A program made the translations under genes and the position numbers. The notes beneath the pieces are model-generated. The model did not search any database and had not been told where the DNA came from. It worked only from the letters and a program-made list of their open reading frames with translations. A stretch of 64,000 nt of DNA from assembly GCF_003814555.1 (NCBI RefSeq), contig NZ_RKQN01000004.1, positions 124,001-188,000 of the forward strand. Reading direction: 5' to 3'. Position 1 is the stretch's first letter; every line of letters starts with the position of its first letter. Source of the DNA: Vulcaniibacterium tengchongense (lineage in GTDB: Bacteria > Pseudomonadota > Gammaproteobacteria > Xanthomonadales > Xanthomonadaceae). Positions 29,702 through 40,649 of the stretch are shown here, piece by piece.

Positions 29702-30670
29702 TCAACCTCCTATGGCGGATGCAGCCTCCGCCCGGTGCGAGGGACCGCGGCGCGATTCGGCGTCGATCTCCGGCGGCCATTTCACTTCCGGTGCGAAGCG
29801 CATCGCGATGTAGTGGCCGATGCCCATGGGAAACAGCAGCCAGAAGGCCAGCAACGCGACTATCGAGTTCAGAATCCATTCCGACGCCGTCATCTGCGCG
29901 CGTTCTTCCCGTCCTTCCTCCGTTGGGTCCAGGAAGCGCAGGTACTCGAAGAAACTGCGCCGGAAGGTGACCTCCTGCCGCCGGGGCGGGTACACCGGCA
30001 ATCCCTCCGGACCGTGTTCCATGTACGTCCGGCAGTAGGCCCAGGCATCGTATAGCTCTGCTCTGGTCGGATGGTTGCCTTTCAGCTCGAACCGGTCCAC
30101 CACCTCGTTCGTGCCCGGCTTGCAGCTCACCAGCCACAGCGAGAAGCGTTGGATGTACGCCTTGCCGTTGAAGCCCGCCTGCCGATGCAATTCGGCCTGC
30201 AGGGTGTCCCAGTCGAACACCTTGACGGTGGTCGGCCACTTCTTGAACGGGTTCATGCCGTAGGCATGCTCGTAGACGTAGACCTTGCGTTGAGTGCGGT
30301 TGAGACGGACAGGACGATCCCGAGGAATGGACAGATCTGTTTTTAAAAGAAGAAAAGCTATCCATACACCCATCGCCGCCAACAATGGCGAAATCGCCAA
30401 CGGAACTATCAGATCTGGCTCCAAAGGAAATAGAACCAGACATATCATTACGACAAAGAAAATCAGCCCGGCAACGCTCACCAGTCCGAACGCTATGCCC
30501 AATCCCCGCATCAGCGTCGATGCCCGGGAAATTTCGAGGCAAATCGCATCCATCGCATTGACATCGCCGTGCACCATCTTCGGCGCGCGATCCAGCGGCG
30601 CATCCCGCTCCGGAAGGTCCTCGTACCAGTGCGGATGCTCGGGCACCCGCTTCGACTCGCCTTTCGCCAT
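29702..30670 (-). CDS. DUF6708 membrane protein, candidate immunity protein
   Basis: 322 residues from the ATG at 30670 (MAKGESKRVPEHPHWYEDLP). Two helices near 65-115 (IAFGLVSVAGLIFFVVMICL; LIVPLAISPLLAAMGVWIAF) and one near 280-300 (SIVALLAFWLLFPMGIGHYI) put it in the inner membrane. The soluble part has RPVRLNRTQRKVYVYEH and NPFKKWPTTVKVFDWD, features of DUF6708. Lying directly behind a pore-forming-type effector gene, it may be that effector's membrane immunity protein, as multi-pass immunity proteins are for VasX-like toxins. That role is inferred from context. Confidence 0.8.
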   Translation of the reverse strand: MAKGESKRVPEHPHWYEDLPERDAPLDRAPKMVHGDVNAMDAICLEISRASTLMRGLGIAFGLVSVAGLIFFVVMICLVLFPLEPDLIVPLAISPLLAAMGVWIAFLLLKTDLSIPRDRPVRLNRTQRKVYVYEHAYGMNPFKKWPTTVKVFDWDTLQAELHRQAGFNGKAYIQRFSLWLVSCKPGTNEVVDRFELKGNHPTRAELYDAWAYCRTYMEHGPEGLPVYPPRRQEVTFRRSFFEYLRFLDPTEEGREERAQMTASEWILNSIVALLAFWLLFPMGIGHYIAMRFAPEVKWPPEIDAESRRGPSHRAEAASAIGG

Positions 30671-30672
30671 GG

Positions 30673-33600
30673 TCAGTCTTCGTCTCTCAGTTCCACGCTC
30701 GCGCGCGCGCTGCGGTCGGCATAGTCCGGCCAGTAGTCCAGCCGCAGCCGCGCACGCTGGAACCTGCTCCGCTGTACTTCCACCGAATCCCGGATCACCC
30801 ACGCACCGTCCTCGTAGGTCTCGGTACCCTTATCGAAGCCGCGAAACCAGTCTTCCGATTCGTCCCGCGTGAGCCCACCGAAAATACCTCGGTTGGGCGC
30901 CGCCTGCACGTACAACGTAGGCGGAGGCACGCGGTGACGCCCCCCCAACGTCACGTATTCGCGTCGCGTCTCCTCGTGCTGCGCATACAGCCGCCACTCG
31001 TATGCGCCCCGCTCTTGCTCAAACCCGAAGATGCGGATCTCCACGTCGATCCGTTCGTAGCCGCTGATCCGCTCGGCGATGCCCAGCCAAGCGTCGCTGA
31101 AGCTGATCTTCGCGGAAAGCCCGACGAGGATCGCATTCAACGCGGCCAACTCGTCGGATACCTGCGCGTCGGTCCACTTTCCTTCGCTTCGCGCGCCTTT
31201 GCCGAAGTAGCAGCGGTCCAGCCAGATTTCGGCTTGCGTGTCTTCGGCATTAAGCGCCATCCAAGTGGAGATAACACCAAGAGCAATCAAAGCAAGAGCG
31301 ATGCCGAAGGGGCCTAGCAAAACCGATGAGCCTGCGAGAACGGCCCCTACACCGAATGCAGCGCCAAAGAAAAATGCGGCAGTGGCCAGCGAGTACCAGA
31401 CTGATGCATCTCTATCCCCGCTCTTCCGGGTACGTGTCGCCGCAAACCCCGACTGCACCGCATCGACTGCCGAGGCGCCTGCAGCAAGCACACCGCCCAC
31501 CTTGATTAGGTGCTTGCCGATATTCTTGCCCGCCGCATCCATTGCGAACCCCAGCGTCTCGAGCGAGGCGCCCACGACGCCCACCGCCGGCGACAACACC
31601 GCCAACTGCGATTCGATGCCGCTGCTGCCGAGCGTGCGGTCCATGCTCTTGATCGAGTCGCGCAGCGACCAGCCCTGGAAGAACAGCGAGCCGGCCGCCA
31701 GGATCAGGTTGCCGCTGCCGGCCACCCGCAGGCTCCTGGTCGCCACGTTGCGGCCCAGCTGCGCCAGTTGCCGGGCCGAAAGGCGCATGCCGGTCCGCAG
31801 GCCGGCCAGGCGGGCCGCCGCCTGCTCGCTGAGCAGGACGGCGCCCAGACGTATCGTGCGCCATTCGGTCGACACCGTGGCCGCAAACGCGCTACCCGCG
31901 CGCGCGACATCGTCGGCCGCCGCCGCGGCCTGTCCAGCCAGGCCGCTTGCGGCATGGCTCACGTCCTGCAGCCCGCCGGCGATCTGCCGCTGCAAGTCCT
32001 CCGCCTGCTCGAACGACCAGACCAGCACTTCGACGACGGTGTCCCGGACTTTCGGATCGTCGATCCTGAGCAGTCCGGCTTTCAACAGCGAGCGCACCTT
32101 GCGCCCGGCCTGGTCGACGAACTCCTGCGCGACTTGCCCGATCTGGTCCGCCTTGCGGAACGCGAGTTCGGACAGCAGGCTCTGGTACTCGCCGACCGTC
32201 ATATGCACGCGCAGCAGCGTCGTCTCGACGTTCTCGTAGAGCAATACCGCGCCCTGCTGTGCCCGCAGCGCCACGTCGCGCGCGCTTTCCGCCAATTGCC
32301 CGCCCGCCTTTTCCAGCGAGACCTCCACCCGCGCCAAGGCCCCCGTCAACGCCGTCTGCAGGCTGGCCACGGCGGCCTTCACGGCCGAAGACAGGTGCGG
32401 CTGGACTTCGTCCGAGCCCGCAATGCCGCGGAGGGTGTCGTAGAGCTTGTCGCCCTTGTTGAGGTTGCCGCCCTGCGGCATCAGGTGTTCGACGATGCCC
32501 TGATGGTTGAAGAACAGCGCGCGGTAGACCGGATTGGCCGGATCGTCCGGGCGTCCTTCCAGCCACTTCTTCCAGACGGCGAGGCTCTTGTCGCCGGCTA
32601 CGCCGCCTGCCAGGCAGGCCGCGTAGTCCTGAGTGAAACGGGCGCACTCGGCTGGCGCCTGCCGGTCGTAATCGTCGAGCCAAGCCTGCCAGGACGGGTG
32701 TTCGGCCCAGGCCGCCCAGTCCGCGTCGCACATCGCGGTCTGGTCGGCGAAGGCTTTCATCACCTTGTCGTAGTTCGATTGGAACGCCGCTCGTGCGGCT
32801 TCGTCGTAATGTTGGGCCAGGTCTTCCCAGATCCGGCGGCTGTCCGCCGCGGCGCGCTCCGCGCGCGTGGTGGTGTAGGTGTTGTTCGGGTGATACATCG
32901 GCACCGGCCCGAGCACCGGAATCGACTCGGTCACCCGGTCGGGAATGCCCCGCTTCTGCTCATCCTGGGTCCTGGCGGCCAGTGTGCTTTGCTCGATGAC
33001 CTTCTTCAGGCCCAGGATCGACTGCGAGACCGTCAGGGGCCGGGCGACGCGAGCGACGTAGTTCTGGGCGGTTTCGACGCTGTGCGCCCGGCTGGCATCG
33101 AGTTCCTGCACGATTCCCATCGCATCGTGCAGGACGACGGCCGCCACTTTGTGCGCTTGGCCGCGCGATTGCTGATAGCAACGAGCGTACTCCTGCAGGG
33201 CCTGCGCCTGCCCCGCGCGTGCCCCAAACCCGTGTACGCTTTCCCATACGAACCGATTGCTCGGCACGTCGCCCACTGCGGTGCTGACGTAGGCTTGCCG
33301 GGCCGTGGGCGTCTCGCCTTCTCCTATGAACTCTTCCACCCATCCGCTCAAGCGGCGGGCGGCGCCCTCGTCCAGGGCGAACGCATCCTTCTCCCCATCG
33401 GGGTTGCTGTCGAGCTTGGCGACGTCGAAACGCTGCATGCGCGCGGCTGGCGCCTTCTCGCGTTGGGCGCGGACCGCGGAGCTCCAGCGCGCGGTGCTGA
33501 ACGCAAGCCAGACCACCGGCGTCCGCTTGGGGTCGCGGATGTGGATGAAGCTCGCGGGGATGTTGTCTCCCGAGCGCTTGCATTGCGCCGACATCTCACG

Positions 33601-34002
33601 GCCGGCCTTTTCGTCGATGTCGTCCGGATCGGCCAGGAGCCGCAAGTTGCCTTCCGGCGTCACCGCGTAGACCTGCCATTGTCCCGGCCGGTTCAGATAG
33701 ACGTACAGGTATCCCTGCCTCAGTGTACGAACGGTATAGAAGTGCCTCTGCATCCTCGGCACTTCGCCCAACGCGCTCTCGCGTCCGCCGAACAGGGCTT
33801 GCGGCGAAACTTGGCCGCGCCGGGATTCGAGGTAGTTGGGAATGGCCGCATAGCGCAACGGCAAGATGGGAACGCCTTGGCGCCCGCAGAATGGGCAGCC
33901 TTCGACGCTGCCCGCCGCCACGTTCCGGGCCGCGTTCGCATTGGCGCGTATGGCCCTGGAAGCCGCGCCGCCTTGGCGGGCGACAGGATGGGAGACCGCC
34001 AT
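30673..34002 (-). CDS. T6SS effector, BTH_I2691/VasX-like
   Basis: 1109 residues. The N-terminal CPFCGRQGVPILPLRYA and the following TLRQGYLYVYL segment are typical of VasX/BTH_I2691-type T6SS effectors. The middle (about 540-780) is long amphipathic helix, and about 800-960 contains several hydrophobic helices (LIKVGGVLAAGASAVDAVQS; SLATAAFFFGAAFGVGAVLA; LGPFGIALALIALGVIST), as in colicin-like membrane-disrupting toxins. It is preceded by a DUF4123 adaptor and VgrG1 with 1-bp gaps, so it is probably loaded on VgrG1. AAGGAG lies before the ATG. Inner-membrane permeabilisation of a target cell is the expected action. Confidence 0.88.
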   Translation of the reverse strand: MAVSHPVARQGGAASRAIRANANAARNVAAGSVEGCPFCGRQGVPILPLRYAAIPNYLESRRGQVSPQALFGGRESALGEVPRMQRHFYTVRTLRQGYLYVYLNRPGQWQVYAVTPEGNLRLLADPDDIDEKAGREMSAQCKRSGDNIPASFIHIRDPKRTPVVWLAFSTARWSSAVRAQREKAPAARMQRFDVAKLDSNPDGEKDAFALDEGAARRLSGWVEEFIGEGETPTARQAYVSTAVGDVPSNRFVWESVHGFGARAGQAQALQEYARCYQQSRGQAHKVAAVVLHDAMGIVQELDASRAHSVETAQNYVARVARPLTVSQSILGLKKVIEQSTLAARTQDEQKRGIPDRVTESIPVLGPVPMYHPNNTYTTTRAERAAADSRRIWEDLAQHYDEAARAAFQSNYDKVMKAFADQTAMCDADWAAWAEHPSWQAWLDDYDRQAPAECARFTQDYAACLAGGVAGDKSLAVWKKWLEGRPDDPANPVYRALFFNHQGIVEHLMPQGGNLNKGDKLYDTLRGIAGSDEVQPHLSSAVKAAVASLQTALTGALARVEVSLEKAGGQLAESARDVALRAQQGAVLLYENVETTLLRVHMTVGEYQSLLSELAFRKADQIGQVAQEFVDQAGRKVRSLLKAGLLRIDDPKVRDTVVEVLVWSFEQAEDLQRQIAGGLQDVSHAASGLAGQAAAAADDVARAGSAFAATVSTEWRTIRLGAVLLSEQAAARLAGLRTGMRLSARQLAQLGRNVATRSLRVAGSGNLILAAGSLFFQGWSLRDSIKSMDRTLGSSGIESQLAVLSPAVGVVGASLETLGFAMDAAGKNIGKHLIKVGGVLAAGASAVDAVQSGFAATRTRKSGDRDASVWYSLATAAFFFGAAFGVGAVLAGSSVLLGPFGIALALIALGVISTWMALNAEDTQAEIWLDRCYFGKGARSEGKWTDAQVSDELAALNAILVGLSAKISFSDAWLGIAERISGYERIDVEIRIFGFEQERGAYEWRLYAQHEETRREYVTLGGRHRVPPPTLYVQAAPNRGIFGGLTRDESEDWFRGFDKGTETYEDGAWVIRDSVEVQRSRFQRARLRLDYWPDYADRSARASVELRDED

Positions 34003-34003
34003 G

Positions 34004-34951
34004 TCATTTGCTCCTTCGATGATTATCCGCGGGCGCCGTGGACGCGGAGACCGCCGCCAATTGGTCGAGCACGTGATCCGGCAAAGCCGTCAGGCCGTCC
34101 GTAAGCGCGGCGTCGCCTTTCCGGGCGGCATCGATGCACGCCGCCACGGCAGGATGGGCATGCCATCCGGGCCGCAGCAGCATTTGGTTGGCCGCGAAGA
34201 AGATTACGTCCTCGATTTCGCTCAAGCCTTGCCCGTAAGCGGCGCGGAGCGCGTCATCGGCCTTGATCTCGCAATCCGAGGGAATCGCCTGCCCTGCCTT
34301 TGCCAGGGTCAACAGCACTTCCCTGGCGCGCCGCACCCTGGCCTGGGCCAGCCAGAAATCGGCGCCGGGAAGATCGGACGTGTGCGACGCATCATGGAGC
34401 GCCGGCTTGAGTTCCTGAAGTTGCCCGCGTCCATCGACGAGAAACCAAGAATGGACCACGCCGAGCCAACGGCTCAACCAGGACGCAGGCGCCAGATGCC
34501 GCGCCAGCATCAAGCGATGCGGCTCGAAGAGCGCAAGTACTTTCCTTTTGCGCGACGACGGGTCGCTCATCACCATGCCGCGTTTCAACTGCGCGGCCAC
34601 CTCGGTTTCGGGGGCATCGGCGACCAGCCACCCGCAGACGTAGGCGCCATTGATGCTGACGCTCCGCTGCCTGGCGCATTCGAGCGTCGATTCAAGCAGG
34701 GCCTCGTCCGGATACCCTCGATCCCGGGGCGTCCGCAGCGTCAGCAATCGGGGGTGGAGGCTCGGTTCCGACAGGAGGTCGTCACGCGCGACCGCCGTCA
34801 GTACCGGGCGCGACGGTCGCTTCGCGATCCGCTCAATGTGCAACTCGTGATACGAAGCCACCGGATGATTCGGGTCGAGAAGCGCCAACACCCTGCTGCC
34901 GGGGCGCGCCTCGATGCATTCGATCAGTCGTTCGCGCAGTTCGTCGAGCAT
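34004..34951 (-). CDS. DUF4123 T6SS effector adaptor/chaperone
   Basis: 315 residues. The N-terminal part (RVLALLDPNHPVASYHELHI, SLHPRLLTLRTPRD) and the WLSRWLGVVHSWFLVDGRG segment fit the DUF4123 family. These cytoplasmic chaperones (Tap/TEC) load a specific effector onto its VgrG. It lies between vgrG1 and the VasX-like effector with 1-bp gaps on both sides, the canonical vgrG-tap-effector order. Confidence 0.85.
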   Translation of the reverse strand: MLDELRERLIECIEARPGSRVLALLDPNHPVASYHELHIERIAKRPSRPVLTAVARDDLLSEPSLHPRLLTLRTPRDRGYPDEALLESTLECARQRSVSINGAYVCGWLVADAPETEVAAQLKRGMVMSDPSSRKRKVLALFEPHRLMLARHLAPASWLSRWLGVVHSWFLVDGRGQLQELKPALHDASHTSDLPGADFWLAQARVRRAREVLLTLAKAGQAIPSDCEIKADDALRAAYGQGLSEIEDVIFFAANQMLLRPGWHAHPAVAACIDAARKGDAALTDGLTALPDHVLDQLAAVSASTAPADNHRRSK

Positions 34952-34952
34952 G

Positions 34953-37709
34953 TCAGGTCTTCCACTCGCATGACTCGAGCTGCCCTTGGGCCAGTACGAT
35001 CTGCTCGCCCTTGGTGCCTTGCGGCCCCGTCCACTCCTTCCTCGCCGCCTTGAACTCGACCCTCCCCGGCGCGCCCAGTTCGATGTCGCCGCCCTGCAGC
35101 CTCAGGTAGGCGCCCGCGGCGGTCGCCAGCACGTGCGTGCCGGCGGCGATGTCCACCTCCGCCTGCACGCTCGCGAGCGTCACGGTCTTCTGCGCGGCGA
35201 CCCGCGCCTGGTGGGCGTGCGCGCGCGCGCTCACCTTGCCCTGCGCGGCGTGCAGCGCGATGCCGCGCTCCTGGTTCGGCCGGCCCGCCGGCGCCTCGCC
35301 GCCCTGCGTGTACAACACCACGCCGCCGGCTACGGCCAGCACCGCCTCGCCCTGGCTGGCCCAGTTCACGTCGAAGTCGGCGCTCAGTACCGTCTGCGTG
35401 CCCGAGACCCAGACCTGGTCCGCCGGCGTCACCCCGACCACGCCCGCCGCGCCGCTGGCGACCACCAGCGGCGCCGACCAGCCCGGCGCTTCGCCTTCGC
35501 CGCCGCCGATGCCCTCGCCCGGCGCGCTGCCGCGCTGGGTCGCCGCCAGCGCCTCCTGCACGCGCTTCAACGCGCCGTGCGCGGGCAGCTCCGGCGGCTC
35601 GTCCGGCAGGGACGCCTGTTGCTGCCGCGCCGCCTGCTGCAGGCCCTGCAGCCGCTGTTCGCCCTGGCCCAGTTGCGCCTGCGCGCCGGCCGCGCTCAGC
35701 TGCTGCCGCCCCGGCTCGGTGCTCAGCAGCAGGCCCGCGCCGGCGCGGACGGCGCCGCCGGCCTGCGTGCTCAATTCGGCGCCGAACCCGCGCTCGCTGC
35801 TGCGCACGTTGTCCTGCCCGCCCTTGTGGTGGCCCAGGCTCAACGCGCTGTCGTGCTGGGTCGTGGCCGCCTGCACCCGGCCCTGGCCCGGGGTGTCGTC
35901 CAGGCGCAGTTGCGTGTAGCCGCCGGCACCGTGCTGGCTGTCGGCCAGTTGCTGGGTCTTGAAGCCGGTGAACACCGCCGGGTGGCCGTTGCCTTCGAAC
36001 CAGGCGGCGGCGTTGCCGGTCGCGCTGGCGCCGCCGCCGGCGACCTGGTTGTGCGGGGCATCCGCCTGGCCCTGGCCGTTGTACACCGCGCCGATCACCA
36101 CCGGCCGGTCGATGTCGCCTTCCAGGAACGCGACCAGCACCTCCTGGCCCTTGCGCGGCACCAGCACGCCGCCCCAGTTGTCGCCCGCCCACGGCGCGGC
36201 CACCCGCACCCAGGTCCAGGCGCCCGCGGTGCCCGGGGCGTTGTCGTCCCCGGACGGATGCGCCAGCCGGCTGCTGGCGTCGCCGCCGCGCTGCCACGGG
36301 AACTGCACCTTGATGCGGTGGTCGCGGTCGGTCTGCACCGGCGCGCCGTCGCTGACCACGATCGCCGTCTGCGTGCCGTGCACCCGCGGCCGGGGATGCA
36401 GGCGCAGGCCGTCGCCGTCGCGGCTGCGCGGGCGGTACGGCAGCGCCGCCGGCAGGGCCACGAAGCGGTTGCGGTAGAAGCCGGCCTCGGCGTCGCCGTC
36501 GGCCAGTTCCGCAGCCACCGCGCCGCCGGCGGCGGTCGTCGCGGGCGCCAGCCCGGCCAGCGCCGCGGGCAACGCCGGGGCGGCAAGGTCCACGCGGCCC
36601 AGCGCCTGCTCGACTTCGGCCTGGATCCGCGCGCCCAGGTTGTTGCGGGCGCGGTGCTGCACGCGCATGCAGTGGAACTGCGCCTGGGCCGGGTCGGGGT
36701 AGTGGTCGTGCTGCGTCAGCGCGAAGCGCGCGCCGGGGCGCAGCCGGCGCCAGCGGCCTTCGCCGTCGATCACGGCGCTGTCCACCTGCAGCGCTTCCAG
36801 GTGCTGGCGCGCGTAACGCTCGCCGGTGGCACGGTCCGGATAGGCGTACGGCCCGGCGACGTCGATGTCCTCCGGCACCACCGCGCCCCGCTGGCCGCCT
36901 TCCGCCTGCGCCGGGCGCAGGTCGAGCGTGCGGTAGTCCCAGCTGGCGCGGCTCAGCCGCCCGGTCTGCCAGCGCCGCGTGGCGCTCCAGCGCTGGATGC
37001 CGTCCTCGCGCTCGGTCGCGTCCGCGCGGTGGTAGCGGATCGGCCCGAGCTCGGCGAACGCGTCGTTGTGGTCGGCCAGCACCAGGGTGTGCGCGCCGAA
37101 ACTCTCGCTGCCGGCGTCGCCCTGGTGCTCGAAGTGGTAGTGGATGCCTTCTTCCGCCAACAGCCGTTCGAGGAAGGCCAAGTCGGTCTCCTCGTACTGC
37201 GTGGTCAGGCTGCGCTTGCGGTAGACCGCGCGGTCCTTCAGGTCCCAGCGCCAGGCCGGCGCCAGCTTGCCCTGGCCGGCGTAATCGGCGAACACCGATT
37301 CGACGATCTCCACCACCGTCATGTCCTGGAACGCGAAGCTGTCCAGCCGCTGGCGCAGGAAACACAGCCACGGCTCGACCACCAGCCGGTAGCGCGCCAG
37401 GCCGCCGTTGCTGCCCAGCCGCTCGAATGCGGTCACGTGGCCGTGGAACGGCCGCAGTTCGTGCGCCGATTCGGCGGTCAGCAGCTCCAGCAACACCGGC
37501 TGGCCCAACAGCTCGGCCAGGTCTAGGTGCGCATCGGCGGACAGCGCGGTCAGCTCCAGGCGGAAGCCGCCGCCGTCGAGCGACTCGGTGCCGTCCAGGG
37601 TTTCGGCCACGAGGACCTCGGGGCCGAGCGGCGTATGCAACCGCAGCAGGCGGTTGTGCTGCTGCGGGCTCCCGGTCGCCGGACCGAGCAGTGTTGCGAG
37701 GACATCCAT
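34953..37709 (-). CDS. vgrG: VgrG spike protein 1 (TssI)
   Basis: 918 residues from the ATG at 37709, fixed by a near-perfect AAGGAGGTG ribosome binding site. The N-terminal gp27-like domain spans about 10-390 (RLHTPLGPEVLVAETLDG; ITTQYE-type segment SLTTQYEETDLAFLERLLAE). The gp5 OB-fold is near 440-560 (QTDRDHRIKVQFPWQRGG; GAWTWVRVAAPWAGDNWG; LVPRKGQEVLVAFLEGDIDRP). A DUF2345 beta-needle follows (about 680-880). No toxin extension is present, so it should carry the adaptor-loaded effector encoded downstream. Confidence 0.96.
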   Translation of the reverse strand: MDVLATLLGPATGSPQQHNRLLRLHTPLGPEVLVAETLDGTESLDGGGFRLELTALSADAHLDLAELLGQPVLLELLTAESAHELRPFHGHVTAFERLGSNGGLARYRLVVEPWLCFLRQRLDSFAFQDMTVVEIVESVFADYAGQGKLAPAWRWDLKDRAVYRKRSLTTQYEETDLAFLERLLAEEGIHYHFEHQGDAGSESFGAHTLVLADHNDAFAELGPIRYHRADATEREDGIQRWSATRRWQTGRLSRASWDYRTLDLRPAQAEGGQRGAVVPEDIDVAGPYAYPDRATGERYARQHLEALQVDSAVIDGEGRWRRLRPGARFALTQHDHYPDPAQAQFHCMRVQHRARNNLGARIQAEVEQALGRVDLAAPALPAALAGLAPATTAAGGAVAAELADGDAEAGFYRNRFVALPAALPYRPRSRDGDGLRLHPRPRVHGTQTAIVVSDGAPVQTDRDHRIKVQFPWQRGGDASSRLAHPSGDDNAPGTAGAWTWVRVAAPWAGDNWGGVLVPRKGQEVLVAFLEGDIDRPVVIGAVYNGQGQADAPHNQVAGGGASATGNAAAWFEGNGHPAVFTGFKTQQLADSQHGAGGYTQLRLDDTPGQGRVQAATTQHDSALSLGHHKGGQDNVRSSERGFGAELSTQAGGAVRAGAGLLLSTEPGRQQLSAAGAQAQLGQGEQRLQGLQQAARQQQASLPDEPPELPAHGALKRVQEALAATQRGSAPGEGIGGGEGEAPGWSAPLVVASGAAGVVGVTPADQVWVSGTQTVLSADFDVNWASQGEAVLAVAGGVVLYTQGGEAPAGRPNQERGIALHAAQGKVSARAHAHQARVAAQKTVTLASVQAEVDIAAGTHVLATAAGAYLRLQGGDIELGAPGRVEFKAARKEWTGPQGTKGEQIVLAQGQLESCEWKT

Positions 37710-37858
37710 GGCGTTACACCTCCTTTGCCTGCGGCGGGCATGCCGGCGAATGCGCGAGCTTCCCGCCCCGCGCCGCGGGGACGAAGGCCGTCCCGGCGGC
37801 ATCGCTGCCGATGGCCGCGGCGCGGCCTATGACGGGCTTGTCGGCACGCATCTTCGCC

Positions 37859-40615
37859 TCACTGGATCTTGTACTTGAACGCGCCCTTCTTGTCCGCCGA
37901 CACCTTGATCCTCTCGATCGCGCCGCCCTCGGCCATGCGCGCCAGGACGTTCTCCGCGATCTCGGGCAGCAGGGTGCCGTTGAGGATGTGGTCGACGTTG
38001 CGCGCGCCCGAGTCGACCTCGGTGCAGCGCTGCAATACCGCCTCGACCAGGCTATCGTCCCAGTCGAAGGCGGCCCGGTGGTTGGCCTGGATGCGGTCGC
38101 GGATGCGGCGCAGCTTGAGCGCGATGATCTGCGCCAGCACGTCGTCCGGGATCGGGTAATAGGGCACGACCTTCAGCCGGCCGAGGAACGCGGGCTTGAA
38201 ATGCTTCATCAGCGCCGGCCGCAGCGCCTCCGCCAGTTCGTCGGCCTTGGGCCGCTCCGCCGCCGGCTTGTTCAGGCAGGCCTGCATGATCTGCGCCGAG
38301 CCGACGTTGCTGGTGAGGATGATCAGGGTGTTGCGGAAATCGATCTCGCGCCCTTCGGCGTCGTCCATCGTGCCCTTGTCGAACACCTGGAAGAACATCT
38401 CGAGCACGTCGGGATGGGCTTTCTCGACCTCGTCCAGCAGCACCACGCTGTACGGGTTGCGCCGCACCGCCTCGGTCAGCACGCCGCCTTCGCCGTAGCC
38501 CACGTAGCCCGGCGGCGAGCCCTTGAGCCCGGAGACGCTGTGCGCCTCCTGGTACTCGCTCATGTTGATGGTGATCAGCTTGCGCTCGCCGCCGTAGAGG
38601 ATGTCCGCGAGCGCGAGCGCGGTCTCGGTCTTGCCGACGCCGGAGGGGCCGACGAACAGGAACACGCCGCGCGGCTTGTTCGGGTCCTCCAGCTTCGCCG
38701 CCGCGGTGCGCACGCGCTGCGCGATCGCCTCGATCGCGTGGTCCTGGCCGATCACCCGCTCGCCCAGCATCGTGGCGAGATTGCGCACCACCCGGATCTC
38801 GTCCTTGACCATGCGCCCCAGCGGCACGCCGGTCCAGGCGCTGACGATCTCGGCCACCACCGTGCCGTCCACCTGCAGCGGCACCATCGGCGTTTCGCCC
38901 TGGAGCGCGCGCAGCTCGGCGATCAGGGTCTGCAGCTCGACCTGGCGCGGGTCGACCCCGGCCTTCGCCTTGCCGCTCTTCTTGGCGCGGGTCGCGACCG
39001 CCACATCCGCCTCGCCGTCGGCGGGCTCGGTCGCGGCCTCGGACGCGGATGCGGGCGCCGACTCCAGTTCGGCGCGCAGGCTCTGGATGCGCTGCGCCAG
39101 TTCGGCTTCCTGCTTGAGGCGGGCCTCGTTCTCGGCCAGCACCTTCCGCGCCTGCGCCTGCTGTTCGCGCAGCTCGGCCAGGCGGGCGTCGTGGGCGGCG
39201 CCGCCGGCGCGCTCGCGCTGCAACGCGTCGAGCTCGGCCTCGAGCCGCTCGAGGAACTTGCGGGTGTCCTCGATGATCGCCGGGGTCGCGCTCTGGCCGA
39301 GCGCCACCCGGGCGCAGGCCGTGTCGAGCACGCTCACCGCCTTGTCGGGCAGCTGGCGGCCGCTGATGTAGCGATGCGAGAGCCGCACCGCCTCGGTGAT
39401 CGCCTCGTCGAGCACGCGGATGCCAAAGTGCTTCTCCATCAGCGGCACCAGGCCGCGCAGCATGGCCGCGGCGATCTCCTCGCTCGGCTCCTCGACCTTG
39501 ACCACCTGGAAGCGCCGCGCCAGGGCGGCGTCCTTCTCGAAGTACTTCTTGTACTCGCCCCAGGTGGTCGCGGCGATGGTGCGCAGCTCGCCGCGCGCGA
39601 GCGCCGGCTTCAGCAGGTTGGCGGCGTCGTTCTGCCCGGCCTGTCCGCCGGCGCCGATCATCGTGTGCGCCTCGTCGATGAACAGCACGATCGGATGCGG
39701 GCTCTTCTTGACCTCGTCGATGACGTTCTTCAGGCGATTCTCAAACTCGCCCTTGACGCTGGCGCCGGCCTGCAGCAGGCCCATGTCGAGCACGTGCAGC
39801 TCCACCCCCTGAAGGACGTCGGGCACGTCCTTCGCGGCGATCCGCAGCGCCAGGCCCTCGACGACCGCGGTCTTGCCCACGCCCGCCTCGCCGGTGAGGA
39901 TCGGGTTGTTCTGGCGCCGGCGCATCAGGATGTCGATCACCTGCCGGATCTCGGCCTCGCGCCCCACCACCGGGTCGAGCTTGCCGTCGCGGGCGCGCCG
40001 GGTCAGGTTGGTGGTGTACTGATCCAGGGCGGGCGTCTTGGACAAGCCGCCGCGCGCCGCCGCGTCGGCGACCTCCGCGGCCGCGGCTTCGCCGTCCTGG
40101 GGCGCGCCGCCGGCATCGGCGAAGCGCACCGCCTGCGGCTCCTCCTCGGAACCGGCGGTGAGCTTGGCGAACTCGTGCTTGAGCTCCTCCTTCTTGATCT
40201 GCGCGAACTTGGCCGACCCCCGGTAGGCGAGTTGCGACAGCGAAGGCTCGATCAGCAGCGCCAGCAGCAGGTGCCCGCTGCGGATGCGCGTGGTCTGCGA
40301 GTCCAGGGAGGCGATCAGCCAGGCGTGCTCGAATAACGTCGGCAGATGCGGCGAGAACACGGGAGTGCGCGTATTCCCATTGCGGAACCGGCCGATCTCC
40401 GTCTCCAGGTCGCGCCGGAGCGCCTCCAGCGGGATGCCGCTGCGCTGGGCGATCAGCGCGAAGTCGCTGCGCGGCTGCTCGACCAGGGCCAGGAACAGAT
40501 GCTCCAGGTCGACCTCGTAGTGCCCCCGCTGCATGCACAGGTTGGCGGCGCGCTCGGCGGCCCGCCGGCAGGTGTCGTCGAGCTTTCCGATGAGGGTCTT
40601 GAGATTGATGCTCAT
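37859..40615 (-). CDS. clpV: T6SS AAA+ ATPase ClpV (TssH)
   Basis: 918 residues. The N-terminal Clp-N repeat begins [20 protein letters not shown]. The first AAA domain has Walker [10 protein letters not shown] near 230 and Walker [10 protein letters not shown] coiled coil (about 430-520) is followed by an Ala/Lys-rich insertion ([20 protein letters not shown]). The second AAA domain has Walker [10 protein letters not shown] and Walker [12 protein letters not shown]. ClpV disassembles contracted TssB-TssC sheath so that subunits can be reused. It is encoded 34 bp after tssG and 149 bp before vgrG1. Confidence 0.97.
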   Translation of the reverse strand: MSINLKTLIGKLDDTCRRAAERAANLCMQRGHYEVDLEHLFLALVEQPRSDFALIAQRSGIPLEALRRDLETEIGRFRNGNTRTPVFSPHLPTLFEHAWLIASLDSQTTRIRSGHLLLALLIEPSLSQLAYRGSAKFAQIKKEELKHEFAKLTAGSEEEPQAVRFADAGGAPQDGEAAAAEVADAAARGGLSKTPALDQYTTNLTRRARDGKLDPVVGREAEIRQVIDILMRRRQNNPILTGEAGVGKTAVVEGLALRIAAKDVPDVLQGVELHVLDMGLLQAGASVKGEFENRLKNVIDEVKKSPHPIVLFIDEAHTMIGAGGQAGQNDAANLLKPALARGELRTIAATTWGEYKKYFEKDAALARRFQVVKVEEPSEEIAAAMLRGLVPLMEKHFGIRVLDEAITEAVRLSHRYISGRQLPDKAVSVLDTACARVALGQSATPAIIEDTRKFLERLEAELDALQRERAGGAAHDARLAELREQQAQARKVLAENEARLKQEAELAQRIQSLRAELESAPASASEAATEPADGEADVAVATRAKKSGKAKAGVDPRQVELQTLIAELRALQGETPMVPLQVDGTVVAEIVSAWTGVPLGRMVKDEIRVVRNLATMLGERVIGQDHAIEAIAQRVRTAAAKLEDPNKPRGVFLFVGPSGVGKTETALALADILYGGERKLITINMSEYQEAHSVSGLKGSPPGYVGYGEGGVLTEAVRRNPYSVVLLDEVEKAHPDVLEMFFQVFDKGTMDDAEGREIDFRNTLIILTSNVGSAQIMQACLNKPAAERPKADELAEALRPALMKHFKPAFLGRLKVVPYYPIPDDVLAQIIALKLRRIRDRIQANHRAAFDWDDSLVEAVLQRCTEVDSGARNVDHILNGTLLPEIAENVLARMAEGGAIERIKVSADKKGAFKYKIQ

Positions 40616-40649
40616 GCGAAGCGGTCCGTGCGCACGTTGGCGAAAGAGG

